NCBI RefSeq assembly: GCF_000383975.1
Contig: NZ_KB913017.1
Coordinates: 1,903,105-1,967,104 of the forward strand
From: Natronorubrum tibetense GA33
Lineage (GTDB): Archaea > Halobacteriota > Halobacteria > Halobacteriales > Natrialbaceae
Direction of reading: 5' to 3'
Length of the DNA stretch: 64,000 nucleotides
The translations under genes and the position numbers were made by a program. Each line of letters opens with the position of its first letter. The stretch's first letter is position 1. Below the pieces are notes generated by a model. The model saw only the letters and a list, made by a program, of their open reading frames with translations. It made no database searches and had not been told where the DNA came from. Of this stretch, positions 26,257 through 34,143 are shown piece after piece.

Positions 26257-26690
26257 TCGGGTCGATCAACACACCGACGAGCGGGCTCGAGGTGACGCGC
26301 CGAGTCGCGACGGTGGATGATTCGGTCGGCTCCGAGGTGGCGACGTGGATTGGGGCACTCGAGCCCTCGCTGCTCGCCTCGTTGCCGCTGCAGGTCGACG
26401 TCGAGGGTGGCTCGACGCCCGTCGTACTCGCCGCCGTCGTGACGTTCTTCGTGGCGACCGTCCTCGCCGTGCTCGTCACCTACCGGTTCATCGAGGGCTA
26501 CCGGCGGACGCGGGCGCGTCCGATCCTGTTGCTCGCCGTCGGGATGTTCCTGCTCGCGCCGGCCCCGATGTTCGTCCGACTGCTCGCGGGGAACCTCGAG
26601 GCCGTACCGCTTGCAGCCCAGTTGCTGTTCACGACACTGTCCGAGCTGTGTGGGCTGCTGGTCATCCTCTATGCCGTCTACACAACCTGA
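26253..26690 (+). CDS. DUF7521-like small membrane protein 1
   Basis: Protein of 145 aa with an extended N-terminus (about 1-50), then three helices. These lie at about 55-78 (VVLAAVVTFFVATVLAVLVTY), 88-110 (ILLLAVGMFLLAPAPMFVRLL) and 118-143. Basic residues (RFIEGYRRTRARP) lie between the first two. The same helix plan, with YRxxxGYRR, recurs in the next gene, so the two are paralogous. Coupled to the upstream regulator by a four-base overlap. Function unknown. Confidence 0.7.
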   Translation: MIGSINTPTSGLEVTRRVATVDDSVGSEVATWIGALEPSLLASLPLQVDVEGGSTPVVLAAVVTFFVATVLAVLVTYRFIEGYRRTRARPILLLAVGMFLLAPAPMFVRLLAGNLEAVPLAAQLLFTTLSELCGLLVILYAVYTT

Positions 26691-26692
26691 TC

Positions 26693-26962
26693 ATGCTCGA
26701 ATCCATCACCGCACTCGCGTCCGCCCTCACCGCAGTCGTGGGGCTGTTCGTCGCCCACCTCGCCTACCGGGGTTACCGGCGGAACGACAGCCCGACGATG
26801 CGTGCGCTCGCGATCGGGATCGTCTGCATCGCGGTGATTCCGTACCTGATTCTCTACCTCTTCGACCCCGTCCTCGGGCTCACCGACGCCCAGAGTCTCC
26901 TCGCGATCACGCTCTTTCACACCGCCGGACTGCTCGCGATCTACCGGACGTTCGATCGGTGA
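26693..26962 (+). CDS. DUF7521-like small membrane protein 2
   Basis: Protein of 89 aa, ATG two bases after the previous stop codon. It has three helices (about 5-22, 37-58, 66-84) with the loop HLAYRGYRRNDSPTM between the first two, mirroring the preceding protein. It probably completes a three-gene operon: HTH regulator and two interacting membrane proteins. A mechanism in which the membrane pair controls the regulator is speculative. Confidence 0.7.
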   Translation: MLESITALASALTAVVGLFVAHLAYRGYRRNDSPTMRALAIGIVCIAVIPYLILYLFDPVLGLTDAQSLLAITLFHTAGLLAIYRTFDR

Positions 26963-27110
26963 TCGGAAGCGGTCGACTGTTGGCCGCGTTGCTCGAGGTC
27001 GCTTCGTCGAACCCAATGCGGTATCAGGAGTAGTGTCGACCGGGACGGCACGCTGCAGCGGTCCTCGCCAGCGTCGGCGAGTCGACCAGTACGCGTCGTT
27101 GCGTCGTCGG

Positions 27111-27713
27111 TTAGAGTTCTTCGATGCTGCCGTCGGCGTCGCGCTCGCGGAATACCTGTCCTTCGAACAGCGTGACGACGACGTCGTCGTCCTGCCAAGC
27201 CTTCGGCGGGAGGCCCGCCTTTCGACAGGTTCGATCGAGGTACTCTTCGGCGCTCCACCGGTTTTCGACCGGGACCGTCGGATAGAGCCAACCGCTCTTG
27301 CCGCCGCCGTCGACGGCGACGCCGTGGGTTCCGAGCTCGAGGTCGGCCAGCGGATCGTCGGTCAGGACGACGTTCCGGACGGCACAGACCGAGACGGTGA
27401 GATTCGGAAGCTCTGAGGGGGTCACTTCGGAGCCACAAGAGTCCTCGCTCGCGGCTTCGATCGCCGCGTCGACGATGACGTGACCGAGTTGTTCGCCCGA
27501 GCGATAGCCGCCGGCGCAGCCGCGTAGGCTGCCCCGGCCGCGGGTGGACTCGAGGCGAACGAACGCGCCGGTTCGTTCGTAGAAGGCCTCGCGCATGCTG
27601 CCCGGTTGTTCTCGTTGTCCGTGTTGTACGAAAGATTCGACGGACTCGCGCGCGAGTTCGACCGCGCGTGCACCGTCTTCGTAGGAGAGGTTGACGCCCT
27701 GTCGCTGGGACAT
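27111..27713 (-). CDS. AMMECR1 / TIGR00296 domain protein
   Basis: Protein of 200 aa. The AMMECR1 hallmark region is LRGCAGGY (about 64-71; the human motif is LRGCIGTF). It is preceded by TGAFVRLES and followed by LTVSVCAVRNVVLTDDPLADLELGTHGVAV, and it ends FEGQVFRE. The family is universal in archaea and has no agreed biochemical role, though RNA- or redox-related functions have been proposed. The ATG at 27713 (MSQRQGVNLSYE) is preferred to one four codons upstream because the conserved segment starts here. Confidence 0.88.
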   Translation of the reverse strand: MSQRQGVNLSYEDGARAVELARESVESFVQHGQREQPGSMREAFYERTGAFVRLESTRGRGSLRGCAGGYRSGEQLGHVIVDAAIEAASEDSCGSEVTPSELPNLTVSVCAVRNVVLTDDPLADLELGTHGVAVDGGGKSGWLYPTVPVENRWSAEEYLDRTCRKAGLPPKAWQDDDVVVTLFEGQVFRERDADGSIEEL

Positions 27714-27788
27714 ACAGATATACATGGGAATTGTTCTCCTAAAGCGCTTCCATTCGAACCGAACGGTGAGCCGTCGCGTCGACCGGGG

Positions 27789-27797
27789 GACTTATTC
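27789..27797 (+). promoter_or_regulatory. TATA box of the RNase P RNA gene
   Basis: GACTTATTCG centred near 27793 lies about 26 bp before the G run at 27820, where the 5' strand of helix P1 begins. Haloarchaeal TATA boxes typically sit 24-30 bp before the transcription start, so this supports the proposed 5' end of rnpB. Confidence 0.5.
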
Positions 27798-27819
27798 GGC
27801 CGCCGCCCCTACGATAACT

Positions 27820-28375
27820 GGGAGAGAGAGCCTGGCTGCCGCGGTAGCTGTCTCGGCGACGGGGTAGCTATCTGACGTGGACCGACTCTCGGAGTCGCTC
27901 TACGCTGTAACGTGATCCATCCCTTCGGGATGCATCACGCTCTACCGTTGCCCGTCCCTCCGGGACGCGCAACGTACGCGAGGAAAGTCCCCCCACCTGT
28001 TCGGGCAGGTGACCGGACGCAAGTCCGGAGCGGGAGACCGCTGGCTCTGGAACAGAAACGACACGTCTCGGCCCGACCGATGATGCGCGCGAACCCGACC
28101 GAGAGGAAGGGGAGCTAACCCGCAGAGGATTGCGGTTGATATCCCGTGGTTCAAATCCACGGATCGTGTGCGCGGTTCGGAGCGCCTTCGGCGCGAAAAC
28201 CGCGAGTCACGATCGACCGTATGGAGACGGCCGAGGAGCGATGGAACGGCGAACCCTCACCGGTGCAAGTCCGTGCCGTGGTAGCCCGAACGCCCCGCGG
28301 CATCGCCGCGGACGGCACGGACGCTCAGCCGAATGCCGGGACGAACAGAAGGGGGCTTACTCCTCTCACCCAGTT
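27820..28375 (+). ncRNA. rnpB: RNase P RNA (archaeal type A)
   Basis: Catalytic RNA that removes 5' leaders from tRNA precursors. Hallmarks are the conserved GAGGAAAGTCC (27980-27990) and ACAGAAGGGGGCTTAC (28345-28360), whose AAGTCCCCC and GGGGGCTT strands pair as P4. P1 is proposed from GGGAGAGAG (27820-27828) against CTCTCACCC (28363-28371, one mismatch), and P2 from GGCTG (27834-27838) with CAGCC (28326-28330). Between them lie hairpins GTGAT..ATCAC (27912-27938) and GTTGC..GCAAC (about 27946-27973, P3 region). A T-arm-like hairpin sits at 28144-28162. At about 555 nt it is long for the family. Open frames across it are not genes. Confidence 0.9.
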
Positions 28376-28506
28376 TCGAACCCCTGAGCGGCAGCGCCGG
28401 ACCGCTCCCTCATCGCTCCGGCACGGACTCCGACGGGCGTCGCCTGTCGCAGCGTCCCGTGACTCACCGCCCACCCGATTCGACAATTCCAGCCTCGCTG
28501 CGGCCC

Positions 28507-29394
28507 TCAGAAGTCGTTGACGATCTGGGGAACGCAGCCGATATCGGGCCGCATGAACTCGCAGTGGCCATCGACCTGTGCGGTCACGTCGCGGTCGTGG
28601 TAGCTGTCTGGCGTCGAACCGGAACTGAACCAGCCGCCGCAGTCGGCGCCGTCGCAGCCGACGCCGCTTCCCCACGTCTGGAGGCCGTACAGTGTACAGA
28701 CCGTGTCGTCGTCCCGAGAGTGGTAGTTGTAGACGACGTGAGCCGAGTGAGTGATGCCGTCGGCGTACTCGCCGTCGTCACAGACCGTGTCATCGTTGAC
28801 GGCCGCTCCGAGCAACGCGACGGTGTCGATGACCTCGTCACCACCGAGCGCGTTTAACGTCGCAAGGCTCACCCGTCCACCCAGCGAGTGTCCTGTCAGC
28901 CGGATCGTCGTCGACGGGTTCGCTGCGCGGTAGTCCCGGAGCCAGTCGGCCAGCCGTTGGCCCGCCGTGTCGGCGTTGCTCTCGGCGCCCCAGAAGTTGG
29001 CCGTATCGGCGTCCCACGTGGCCGCCACGACGGGTGCGCCGTAGCCGTTCTGTCCCAACGCGGTCTCATAGGTGTAGGCCTGGTTCTCGCTGGACTTCAT
29101 CCCGTTCCAGCCGTGAACGTAGATGCAAATCTCGTCGACGCCGTGCGGGATATTCGACTCCGATGGGGTACCCGTCAGGTCGACCTCCGGATAGTCCGCT
29201 GGTGCCTCAACCGGCCAGTCCGTGCAGTCCTTTACCTCGCCAGCGGATACCGACGTGCTCGCCGCCCCAACACCGACGGCCCCCACGGCCGCCGCCGACG
29301 TCGCCCTGAGCAGGCACCGACGATTCAGGTCACTTTTGTTCTCGGTCAACACTTCTCGACCCATGTTACCGTCTCCCTTGTCATCTTCTGCCAT
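28507..29394 (-). CDS. Tat-exported lipase-like alpha/beta hydrolase 1
   Basis: Secreted hydrolase of 295 aa. The Tat signal has R25-R26 (NRRCLLRATSAAAVGAVG). The nucleophile elbow is GHSLGG with S170, and HGW (94-96) is the oxyanion HG motif of lipases. The mature part has many cysteines (C57, C90 and a cluster in the last third), suggesting disulfides outside the cell. ATG 29394 is chosen: a TTTTTATAAC box on the minus strand about 27-33 bp upstream fits a leaderless start, and the upstream TTG is unlikely. A paralogue follows at 29.7-30.6 kb. Substrate unknown. Confidence 0.85.
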   Translation of the reverse strand: MAEDDKGDGNMGREVLTENKSDLNRRCLLRATSAAAVGAVGVGAASTSVSAGEVKDCTDWPVEAPADYPEVDLTGTPSESNIPHGVDEICIYVHGWNGMKSSENQAYTYETALGQNGYGAPVVAATWDADTANFWGAESNADTAGQRLADWLRDYRAANPSTTIRLTGHSLGGRVSLATLNALGGDEVIDTVALLGAAVNDDTVCDDGEYADGITHSAHVVYNYHSRDDDTVCTLYGLQTWGSGVGCDGADCGGWFSSGSTPDSYHDRDVTAQVDGHCEFMRPDIGCVPQIVNDF

Positions 29395-29697
29395 GACGAG
29401 GAATACCAATTTTAACGTGTTATAAAAATCTGTTGATGCACACTTGGCAATACAAACTACTGTTCAGGAAAGAGCGACGCTGTCGGCCGGATATGCGTGA
29501 CCGCAACGTGAGACAGTGGCGAGACGCACATCCTGCCACGCGCCACCTACCAGTTCAACAACTATATCGGCGACCGGTGTGACCTGTCGGTACCGATGCC
29601 AACGCGATGTGATGCCCGCCGACTGTCCCCTCTATCCCCGTCGCCGAACCCGTAACCGCGTGGCTGCCGTCTCGATCGGTGGGCCTCTCTTGCTCCG

Positions 29698-30606
29698 TCA
29701 GTTGGAGTCCCAGTCCTCGACGATCCGTGGCACGCAGCCCACCTCTGGTTTCGCGTAGTCGCAGTGATCGTCGACCTCGTCGGTGACATCCACGTCGGTG
29801 TAGTTGCCCGGTACGGAGCCGCTGTCGTCGGTGACCCAACCGCCGTCGCAGTCGGATCCGCCGCAACCGAGGCCGCTCGAGAGCGACTGGAGGTCGTAGC
29901 CATAACAGATGCTGTCGTCGTTCTCCGAGTGATAGTTGGCGACCGCCTCAGCGCTGGCGTCGATGCCGTAGGCGTACTCCCCGTCTGTACAGACCGAATC
30001 GTCGTCTGCTGCGGTACCGAGCAGGGCAACGGTGTCGACCGTCGCCTCGCCATCGAGCGCCGTGAGCGCCTCGAGACAGAGCCGCCCGCCGAGCGAGTGG
30101 CCGACCAGCCTGACCGTCCGCTCCTCGAGAGCGGCCCGATCGGACGTGAGCCACGACGCGAGCCGCTGGCCGGCCGTCTCGGTCCTGCTCTCCGCGCGCC
30201 AGTAGTTTCGGGTGTCGGCCTCCCACGAGGCCGCGACGACCGGCGCGTCGTACTCGTCCTCTGCGAGCGCTTGCTCGAGCGTGTAGGCCTGATCGGTGCT
30301 GGTCTCGAGGCCGAGCCAGCCGTGGACGAAGATGACGAGTTCGGACTCGTCCTCGAGGGCGTCGAAATTCGCCGCCGACGGATTGGAACTGATGAGGTCG
30401 ATCTCCGGGTACTCCGCTGGCGCGTCTAGCCACTCGTCACAGCCCGTGAATCCGCTCGCGGCGGCCGAGCCGGAGGCGCCGGCGAGACCGGCCCCACCGA
30501 CTGCGGTGGCAGCCGTCGTCCGGAGGACTTGCCGCCGGCTTACGTCGCCCGTCTGTATCCCCTCGTCCTGTTCGGTCTCGTCTTCCGCTGGGTGGTGTGC
30601 AGGCAT
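29698..30606 (-). CDS. Tat-exported lipase-like alpha/beta hydrolase 2
   Basis: Paralogue of the preceding hydrolase, 302 aa. Tat signal SRRQVLRTTAATAVGGAG, oxyanion HGW in VIFVHGWLGLETS, catalytic elbow RLVGHSLGGRLCLEALTAL, and the shared end GCVPRIVEDW (GCVPQIVNDF in copy 1). The conserved Cys cluster GLGCGGSDCDGGW has its counterpart in copy 1. Start at ATG 30606 (MPAHHPAEDETEQDEG); the longer upstream frame is Arg/Ser-rich and not coding-like. The two genes are in tandem about 300 bp apart, so each probably has its own promoter. Confidence 0.85.
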   Translation of the reverse strand: MPAHHPAEDETEQDEGIQTGDVSRRQVLRTTAATAVGGAGLAGASGSAAASGFTGCDEWLDAPAEYPEIDLISSNPSAANFDALEDESELVIFVHGWLGLETSTDQAYTLEQALAEDEYDAPVVAASWEADTRNYWRAESRTETAGQRLASWLTSDRAALEERTVRLVGHSLGGRLCLEALTALDGEATVDTVALLGTAADDDSVCTDGEYAYGIDASAEAVANYHSENDDSICYGYDLQSLSSGLGCGGSDCDGGWVTDDSGSVPGNYTDVDVTDEVDDHCDYAKPEVGCVPRIVEDWDSN

Positions 30607-30715
30607 CGTTCTCGAACTCCGCTCGCGGTGGGTTCGGAACCGAGTACGAGTAACGGCCGTGTCGGCACACGACGGCCGCTCATAGGTCGGCCATCGATCG
30701 GACGGTGCTCGAGGT

Positions 30716-31069
30716 TTACGTGCCGGGGACGCCGACGGCGTCGAACGTCGTGATCTCGGCGAACGCGAGGCCGTACAGTACCACAACTACGGAGAGCCAC
30801 GCGACGAGCGTGATGCCGGCGGCGTCGATCCACCCGCCGGGATACCGTCGTTTGACGACCGCCAGATACGCGAGCAGTACGATCGCCGGGCCGAGGAACG
30901 GAATCCAGCCGAAAAAGAAGCCGACGACGCTCCAGACGATTGCGCCGAACAACGCGGTGAAGAACGCGTACGTGTAGTCGCTGACGTTGGCGATGACGGT
31001 GGCTCCGATGTGAATCCCCAGGCCACCGATCATGAGACTGACGAGGAAGACGACGAGGCTGTTGATCAT
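30716..31069 (-). CDS. Small integral membrane protein
   Basis: Protein of 117 aa with four hydrophobic segments: about 3-25 (SLVVFLVSLMIGGLGIHIGA), 34-58 (FFTALFGAIVWSVVGFFFGW), 60-74 and 85-105. Only KRRYPGGW is strongly charged. ATG 31069 begins MINSLVVFL; the upstream extension is repeat-derived. It sits between the lipase gene and the tRNA-Arg-derived array. Not recognised beyond being a small haloarchaeal membrane protein. Confidence 0.7.
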   Translation of the reverse strand: MINSLVVFLVSLMIGGLGIHIGATVIANVSDYTYAFFTALFGAIVWSVVGFFFGWIPFLGPAIVLLAYLAVVKRRYPGGWIDAAGITLVAWLSVVVVLYGLAFAEITTFDAVGVPGT

Positions 31070-31124
31070 GTCCGACGTATCTCGCTTCAGAAAGGAATAG
31101 ATATCGTCTGGGAAGACGGTAGGT

Positions 31125-31801
31125 CGATGAAAACGTCCTGACGGAGTCTTACGCGAGCGTAGCGAGCGTTGGGCACGGACGACGCGTGCGTCGTCCGGAG
31201 ATTTGGACACGGAAAGACGGTCGCCCTCGCTTCGCTCGGCCGCTGCGACTTTCCTGCTCAAATCTCCGGTGGAGTTTCGTCGACACCAGACGCTCGCTTC
31301 GCTCGCGATTTGGTGTCGACAAAAACGTTCTGACGGAGTCTAACGCGAACGAAGTGAGCGTCCTGACGGAGTTCTCTGCGAACAGGGTGAGCAGAGAGCA
31401 CGGACGGCGCGTGCGTCGTCCGGATATTTGAACAGGTGAGAGACGTTCCTACTCACCTCGCTTCGCTCGGTTGCGCGGGCTGTGACTCTCGTGTTCAAAT
31501 CTCCGTATATGAGTTTCGCCGACACCGGCCGCTCGCTTCGCTCGCGGTTTGGTGTCGGCAAAAACGTCCTGACGGAGTCTTACGCGAACGAAGTGAGCGT
31601 AAGGCACGTCAGGACCGAACGCAAGAGCGAGTGCTGAACAACGTGAAGCACTCGCGATAAGTGAGCGTCCTGACGGAGATTTGAACACGGGAAGACGGTC
31701 GCTCCCTTCGGTCGCGCTGCGACTTCCCTGCTCAAATCTCCGTATATGAGTTTCGCCGACACCAGCCACTCGCTTCGCTCGCGGTTTGGTGTCGGCAGAA
31801 A
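31125..31801 (-). repeat. Array of tRNA-Arg 3'-end units with hairpins
   Basis: Reading from tRNA-Arg downstream on the minus strand, the tRNA 3' end (plus-strand CGTCCTGACGG) recurs at 31666, 31565, 31359, 31326 (one mismatch) and 31134. Several copies are preceded by the T-arm half GTTCAAATCTCCG, and an inverted copy (CGGAGATTTGA) lies upstream of each complete one, forming long hairpins. A second hairpin, GCCGACACC/GGTGTCGGC (for example 31520-31560 and 31756-31796), follows three of the copies. No coding frame here is credible; apparent open frames come from the repeat. Confidence 0.8.
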
Positions 31802-31874
31802 CGTCCTGACGGAGATTTGAACTCCGGTCCCTGGCTCCGCAAGCCAAGAGGATAGTCCACTACCCTACCAGGAC
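31802..31874 (-). tRNA. tRNA-Arg (anticodon GCG)
   Basis: Complement reads acceptor GTCCTGG (31874-31868) paired with TCAGGAC at the 3' end (one G-T pair). The D arm is GGGTAGTGGACTATCC. The anticodon stem is TTGGC/GCCAG with loop TTGCGGA (anticodon GCG, reading CGC), and the T arm is CCGGAG-TTCAAAT-CTCCG. Discriminator G is at 31802, CCA is not encoded, and there is no intron. A GCTTTAGTG box at about 31900-31908 (minus strand) is in promoter position. It is followed immediately by the repeat array described separately. Confidence 0.92.
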
Positions 31875-32174
31875 TCATCTCTTCGTAACCCGGTGGACAC
31901 TAAAGCCCTTTCGAAAGAGACCGGCAGACGGCCGGCGAATCGCCGGTTCGTGCGTGGCTGCATCTCCCACGGTCGGGCCTCGAGGGCCACCCACCGAGCC
32001 ACGAGTTTATATACGGTGACAGGACCAGCAGGAGTATGCTCTCGGACGCGATGGTGGGCCGGCCGGAGTGGCAGAACCGAGTGCGGGCGGGCCGAACCGA
32101 TCCCGGTCGGAACCCCGGCCGACGACACCGAATGAACAACGCTTATGCGCGACCTACGCATGCACGAACCTAGA
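31875..32174. other. Intergenic region upstream of RPA gene
   Basis: Contains the tRNA-Arg promoter on the minus strand. On the plus strand there are two TATA-like sequences for the RPA gene: TTTATATAC at 32006-32014 and CTTATGCG at about 32138-32145, the latter about 30 bp from the RPA ATG. A 45-codon frame from 32036 (ATG after GGAGT) ends two bases before the RPA ATG. Its composition is Arg-rich and unconvincing as a gene, though an upstream leader peptide cannot be excluded. Confidence 0.5.
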
Positions 32175-33644
32175 ATGAGCGACATCGAGGGCGTGTACGA
32201 AGACCTCGAGGCCGACGTTTCTCTCGAGAAGTTTCGCGAGGCCGTCGAGGCGAAAGTCGAGCAGATGGGGGGTCTCGCGGACGAGGAGACGGCGGCGATG
32301 CTCGTCGCTCACGAGATCGGCGAGAGCGAGGTCGGCGGCATCGCCGACATCGAACCCGGCATGGAGGACGTGAAGTTCATCGCTAAAGTAACCAGTATCG
32401 GCGAGGTTCGCACTTTCGAACGCGACGGCGAGGACGAGGACGGCCGCGTCGTCAACGTCGAAGTCGCCGACGAGACCGGCTCCGTGCGTGCCGCCTTCTG
32501 GGACCAGCACGCCGAAGCGGCGATCGAGGAACTCGAGGAGGGCCAGGTGCTGCGAGTCAAGGGCCGCCCGAAGGAGGGTTTTTCGGGTGTCGAAATCAGC
32601 GTGGACGACGTCCAGCCCGATCCGGATACGGAGGTCGACGTGCAGGTCGCCGACACGCACACCGTCGAGGCGCTCTCACTCGGCCTCTCGAACGTCAATC
32701 TCGTCGGACTCGTGCTCGATACCGACAGCGTCCGCACGTTCGACCGCGACGACGGCTCCGAGGGCAAGGTTTCGAACCTCGTTCTCGGCGACTCGACCGG
32801 TCGCGTGCGCGTGACGCTATGGGACGAGCAGGCCGACACCGCAACGGAGATCGATCCCGGATCGACGGTCGAGGTGATCGACGGCTACGTCAAGGACCGC
32901 GACGGGACCCTCGAGCTCCACGTCGGCAACCGCGGTGCGGTCGAAGAGGTCGACGAGGAAGTCGAGTACGTCCCCGAGAGCACGCCGATCGAGGACCTCG
33001 AGATCGACCAAATGGTCGACATCGCGGGCGTCGTCCGCTCGGCGGATCCGAAGCGCACGTTCGACCGAGACGACGGCTCCGAAGGCCAGGTGCGAAACAT
33101 CCGCGTGCAGGACGCGACCGGCGACATCCGCGTGGCGATGTGGGGCGAGAAGGCCGATATCGACATCGGTCCGGGTGACGAGGTCGCCCTCGGCGACGTG
33201 GAGATCCAGGACGGTTGGCAGGACGATCTCGAGGCGTCCGCTGGCTGGCAGTCGACAATCACGGTACTCGAGTCCGACTCCGCCGGTTCCGGAGACGCCG
33301 CGGGCGACGAGTCGGGCAGCTCGAGCGACGCGAACGCCGGGCTGTCGGCGTTCGCCGGCGATGATAACGGTGACGATAGCAACGACAGCGACGATACGAA
33401 TTCGGAAGCTGAGACGGCCGAGAACGACGACTCGAGCGACACGGCCGCTGAGTCGGACGACCCGAACGACGGCGAGGAACTCGAGTTCACCGGGGTCGTC
33501 GTGCAGGCTGGCGATCCGGTCGTACTGGACGACGGCGAGTCGACGATGAGCGTCGCGACCGACGTCGACGTGGGTCTCGGCGAGGAGGTAACCGCCCGAG
33601 GGGTCGTCCGCGACGGTCGTCTCGAGGCAAACGACGTGTTCTGA
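32175..33644 (+). CDS. RPA-family single-stranded DNA-binding protein
   Basis: Replication protein A homologue, 489 aa, binding ssDNA in replication and repair. After a helical N-terminus (about 1-55) come three OB folds (about 70-165, 170-265, 285-385). They are recognised by the repeated RTF(E/D)RDDGSEGxVxN(L/I) strands (three times) and RVxxWDEQA/WGEKAD loops. An acidic linker (about 390-440) leads to a fourth beta segment at the C-terminus (ELEFTGVVVQAG). The layout is that of haloarchaeal Rpa2-type proteins. ATG 32175 (MSDIEGVYEDLEADV) is preferred to 32145, which adds a non-acidic tail. Confidence 0.9.
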   Translation: MSDIEGVYEDLEADVSLEKFREAVEAKVEQMGGLADEETAAMLVAHEIGESEVGGIADIEPGMEDVKFIAKVTSIGEVRTFERDGEDEDGRVVNVEVADETGSVRAAFWDQHAEAAIEELEEGQVLRVKGRPKEGFSGVEISVDDVQPDPDTEVDVQVADTHTVEALSLGLSNVNLVGLVLDTDSVRTFDRDDGSEGKVSNLVLGDSTGRVRVTLWDEQADTATEIDPGSTVEVIDGYVKDRDGTLELHVGNRGAVEEVDEEVEYVPESTPIEDLEIDQMVDIAGVVRSADPKRTFDRDDGSEGQVRNIRVQDATGDIRVAMWGEKADIDIGPGDEVALGDVEIQDGWQDDLEASAGWQSTITVLESDSAGSGDAAGDESGSSSDANAGLSAFAGDDNGDDSNDSDDTNSEAETAENDDSSDTAAESDDPNDGEELEFTGVVVQAGDPVVLDDGESTMSVATDVDVGLGEEVTARGVVRDGRLEANDVF

Positions 33645-33710
33645 CGCCGCGAGCAACCTCATCGAGCGGCTAGGAAAAGCGTTAAGGGAGTTAGCTTCGC
33701 CTATCATTGT

Positions 33711-34142
33711 ATGAACGTCGAACTCCCGTTCGCCCCGGTGGACACGATAATCCGGCGGAACGCGGGCGAACTTCGGGTGAGTGCCGACGCGTCGAAGGAA
33801 CTCGCAACGCGGATCCAAGAACACGGAAGCGAGCTCGCGATCGACGCCGCCGAGCTCGCGACCGAGGACGGGCGCAAGACCCTGATGGCCGAGGATTTCG
33901 GCGTCGAACGGGTCGTCGACAAGGATGATCTCGAGCTCCCCGTTGCCCCCGTCGACCGCATCGCCAGGCTGGATATCGACGATCGCTACCGCGTCTCGAT
34001 GGACGCTCGCGTCGCCCTCGCCGATATTCTCGAGGACTACGCGGACAACGTCGCTCGGGCGTCCGCGACCCTCGCCCACCACGCCGACCGACGAACGATC
34101 ACCGAGGACGACATCGAGACGTACTTCTCGCTGTTCGAGTGA
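33711..34142 (+). CDS. hstA: Archaeal histone, two fused histone folds
   Basis: Chromatin protein of 143 aa containing two histone folds in one chain, as in haloarchaea. Each half begins with LPFAPVDTIIRRN or LPVAPVDRIARLD, continues with a long helix (ASKELATRIQEHGSELA; ARVALADILEDYADNVA) and ends with the short third helix after (GRKTLMAEDF; DRRTITEDDIETY). The two halves differ enough to form an asymmetric pseudo-dimer. The protein is highly acidic, as typical for halophiles, where DNA binding by histones is debated. The stop codon lies one base before the ATG of the deacetylase gene. Confidence 0.95.
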   Translation: MNVELPFAPVDTIIRRNAGELRVSADASKELATRIQEHGSELAIDAAELATEDGRKTLMAEDFGVERVVDKDDLELPVAPVDRIARLDIDDRYRVSMDARVALADILEDYADNVARASATLAHHADRRTITEDDIETYFSLFE

Positions 34143-34143
34143 G

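Noticed and set aside
28141-28165. Possible tRNA gene because of a perfect T-arm
   Set aside because: There is no acceptor stem, D arm or anticodon arm around it; it lies within the RNase P RNA.
28146-28520. Open frames in the RNase P RNA region
   Set aside because: The sequence contains conserved RNase P RNA elements and paired strands, which explain it fully. Predicted proteins are basic and low-quality.
31125-31801. Possible CRISPR-like array
   Set aside because: Repeats are variable in spacing, contain tRNA-derived sequence and hairpins, and there are no cas genes.
32036-32173. Small open frame before RPA
   Set aside because: The frame ends just before the RPA ATG and is preceded by GGAG, but its product is Arg-rich and not acidic, and TATA-like CTTATG inside it better serves RPA as promoter.
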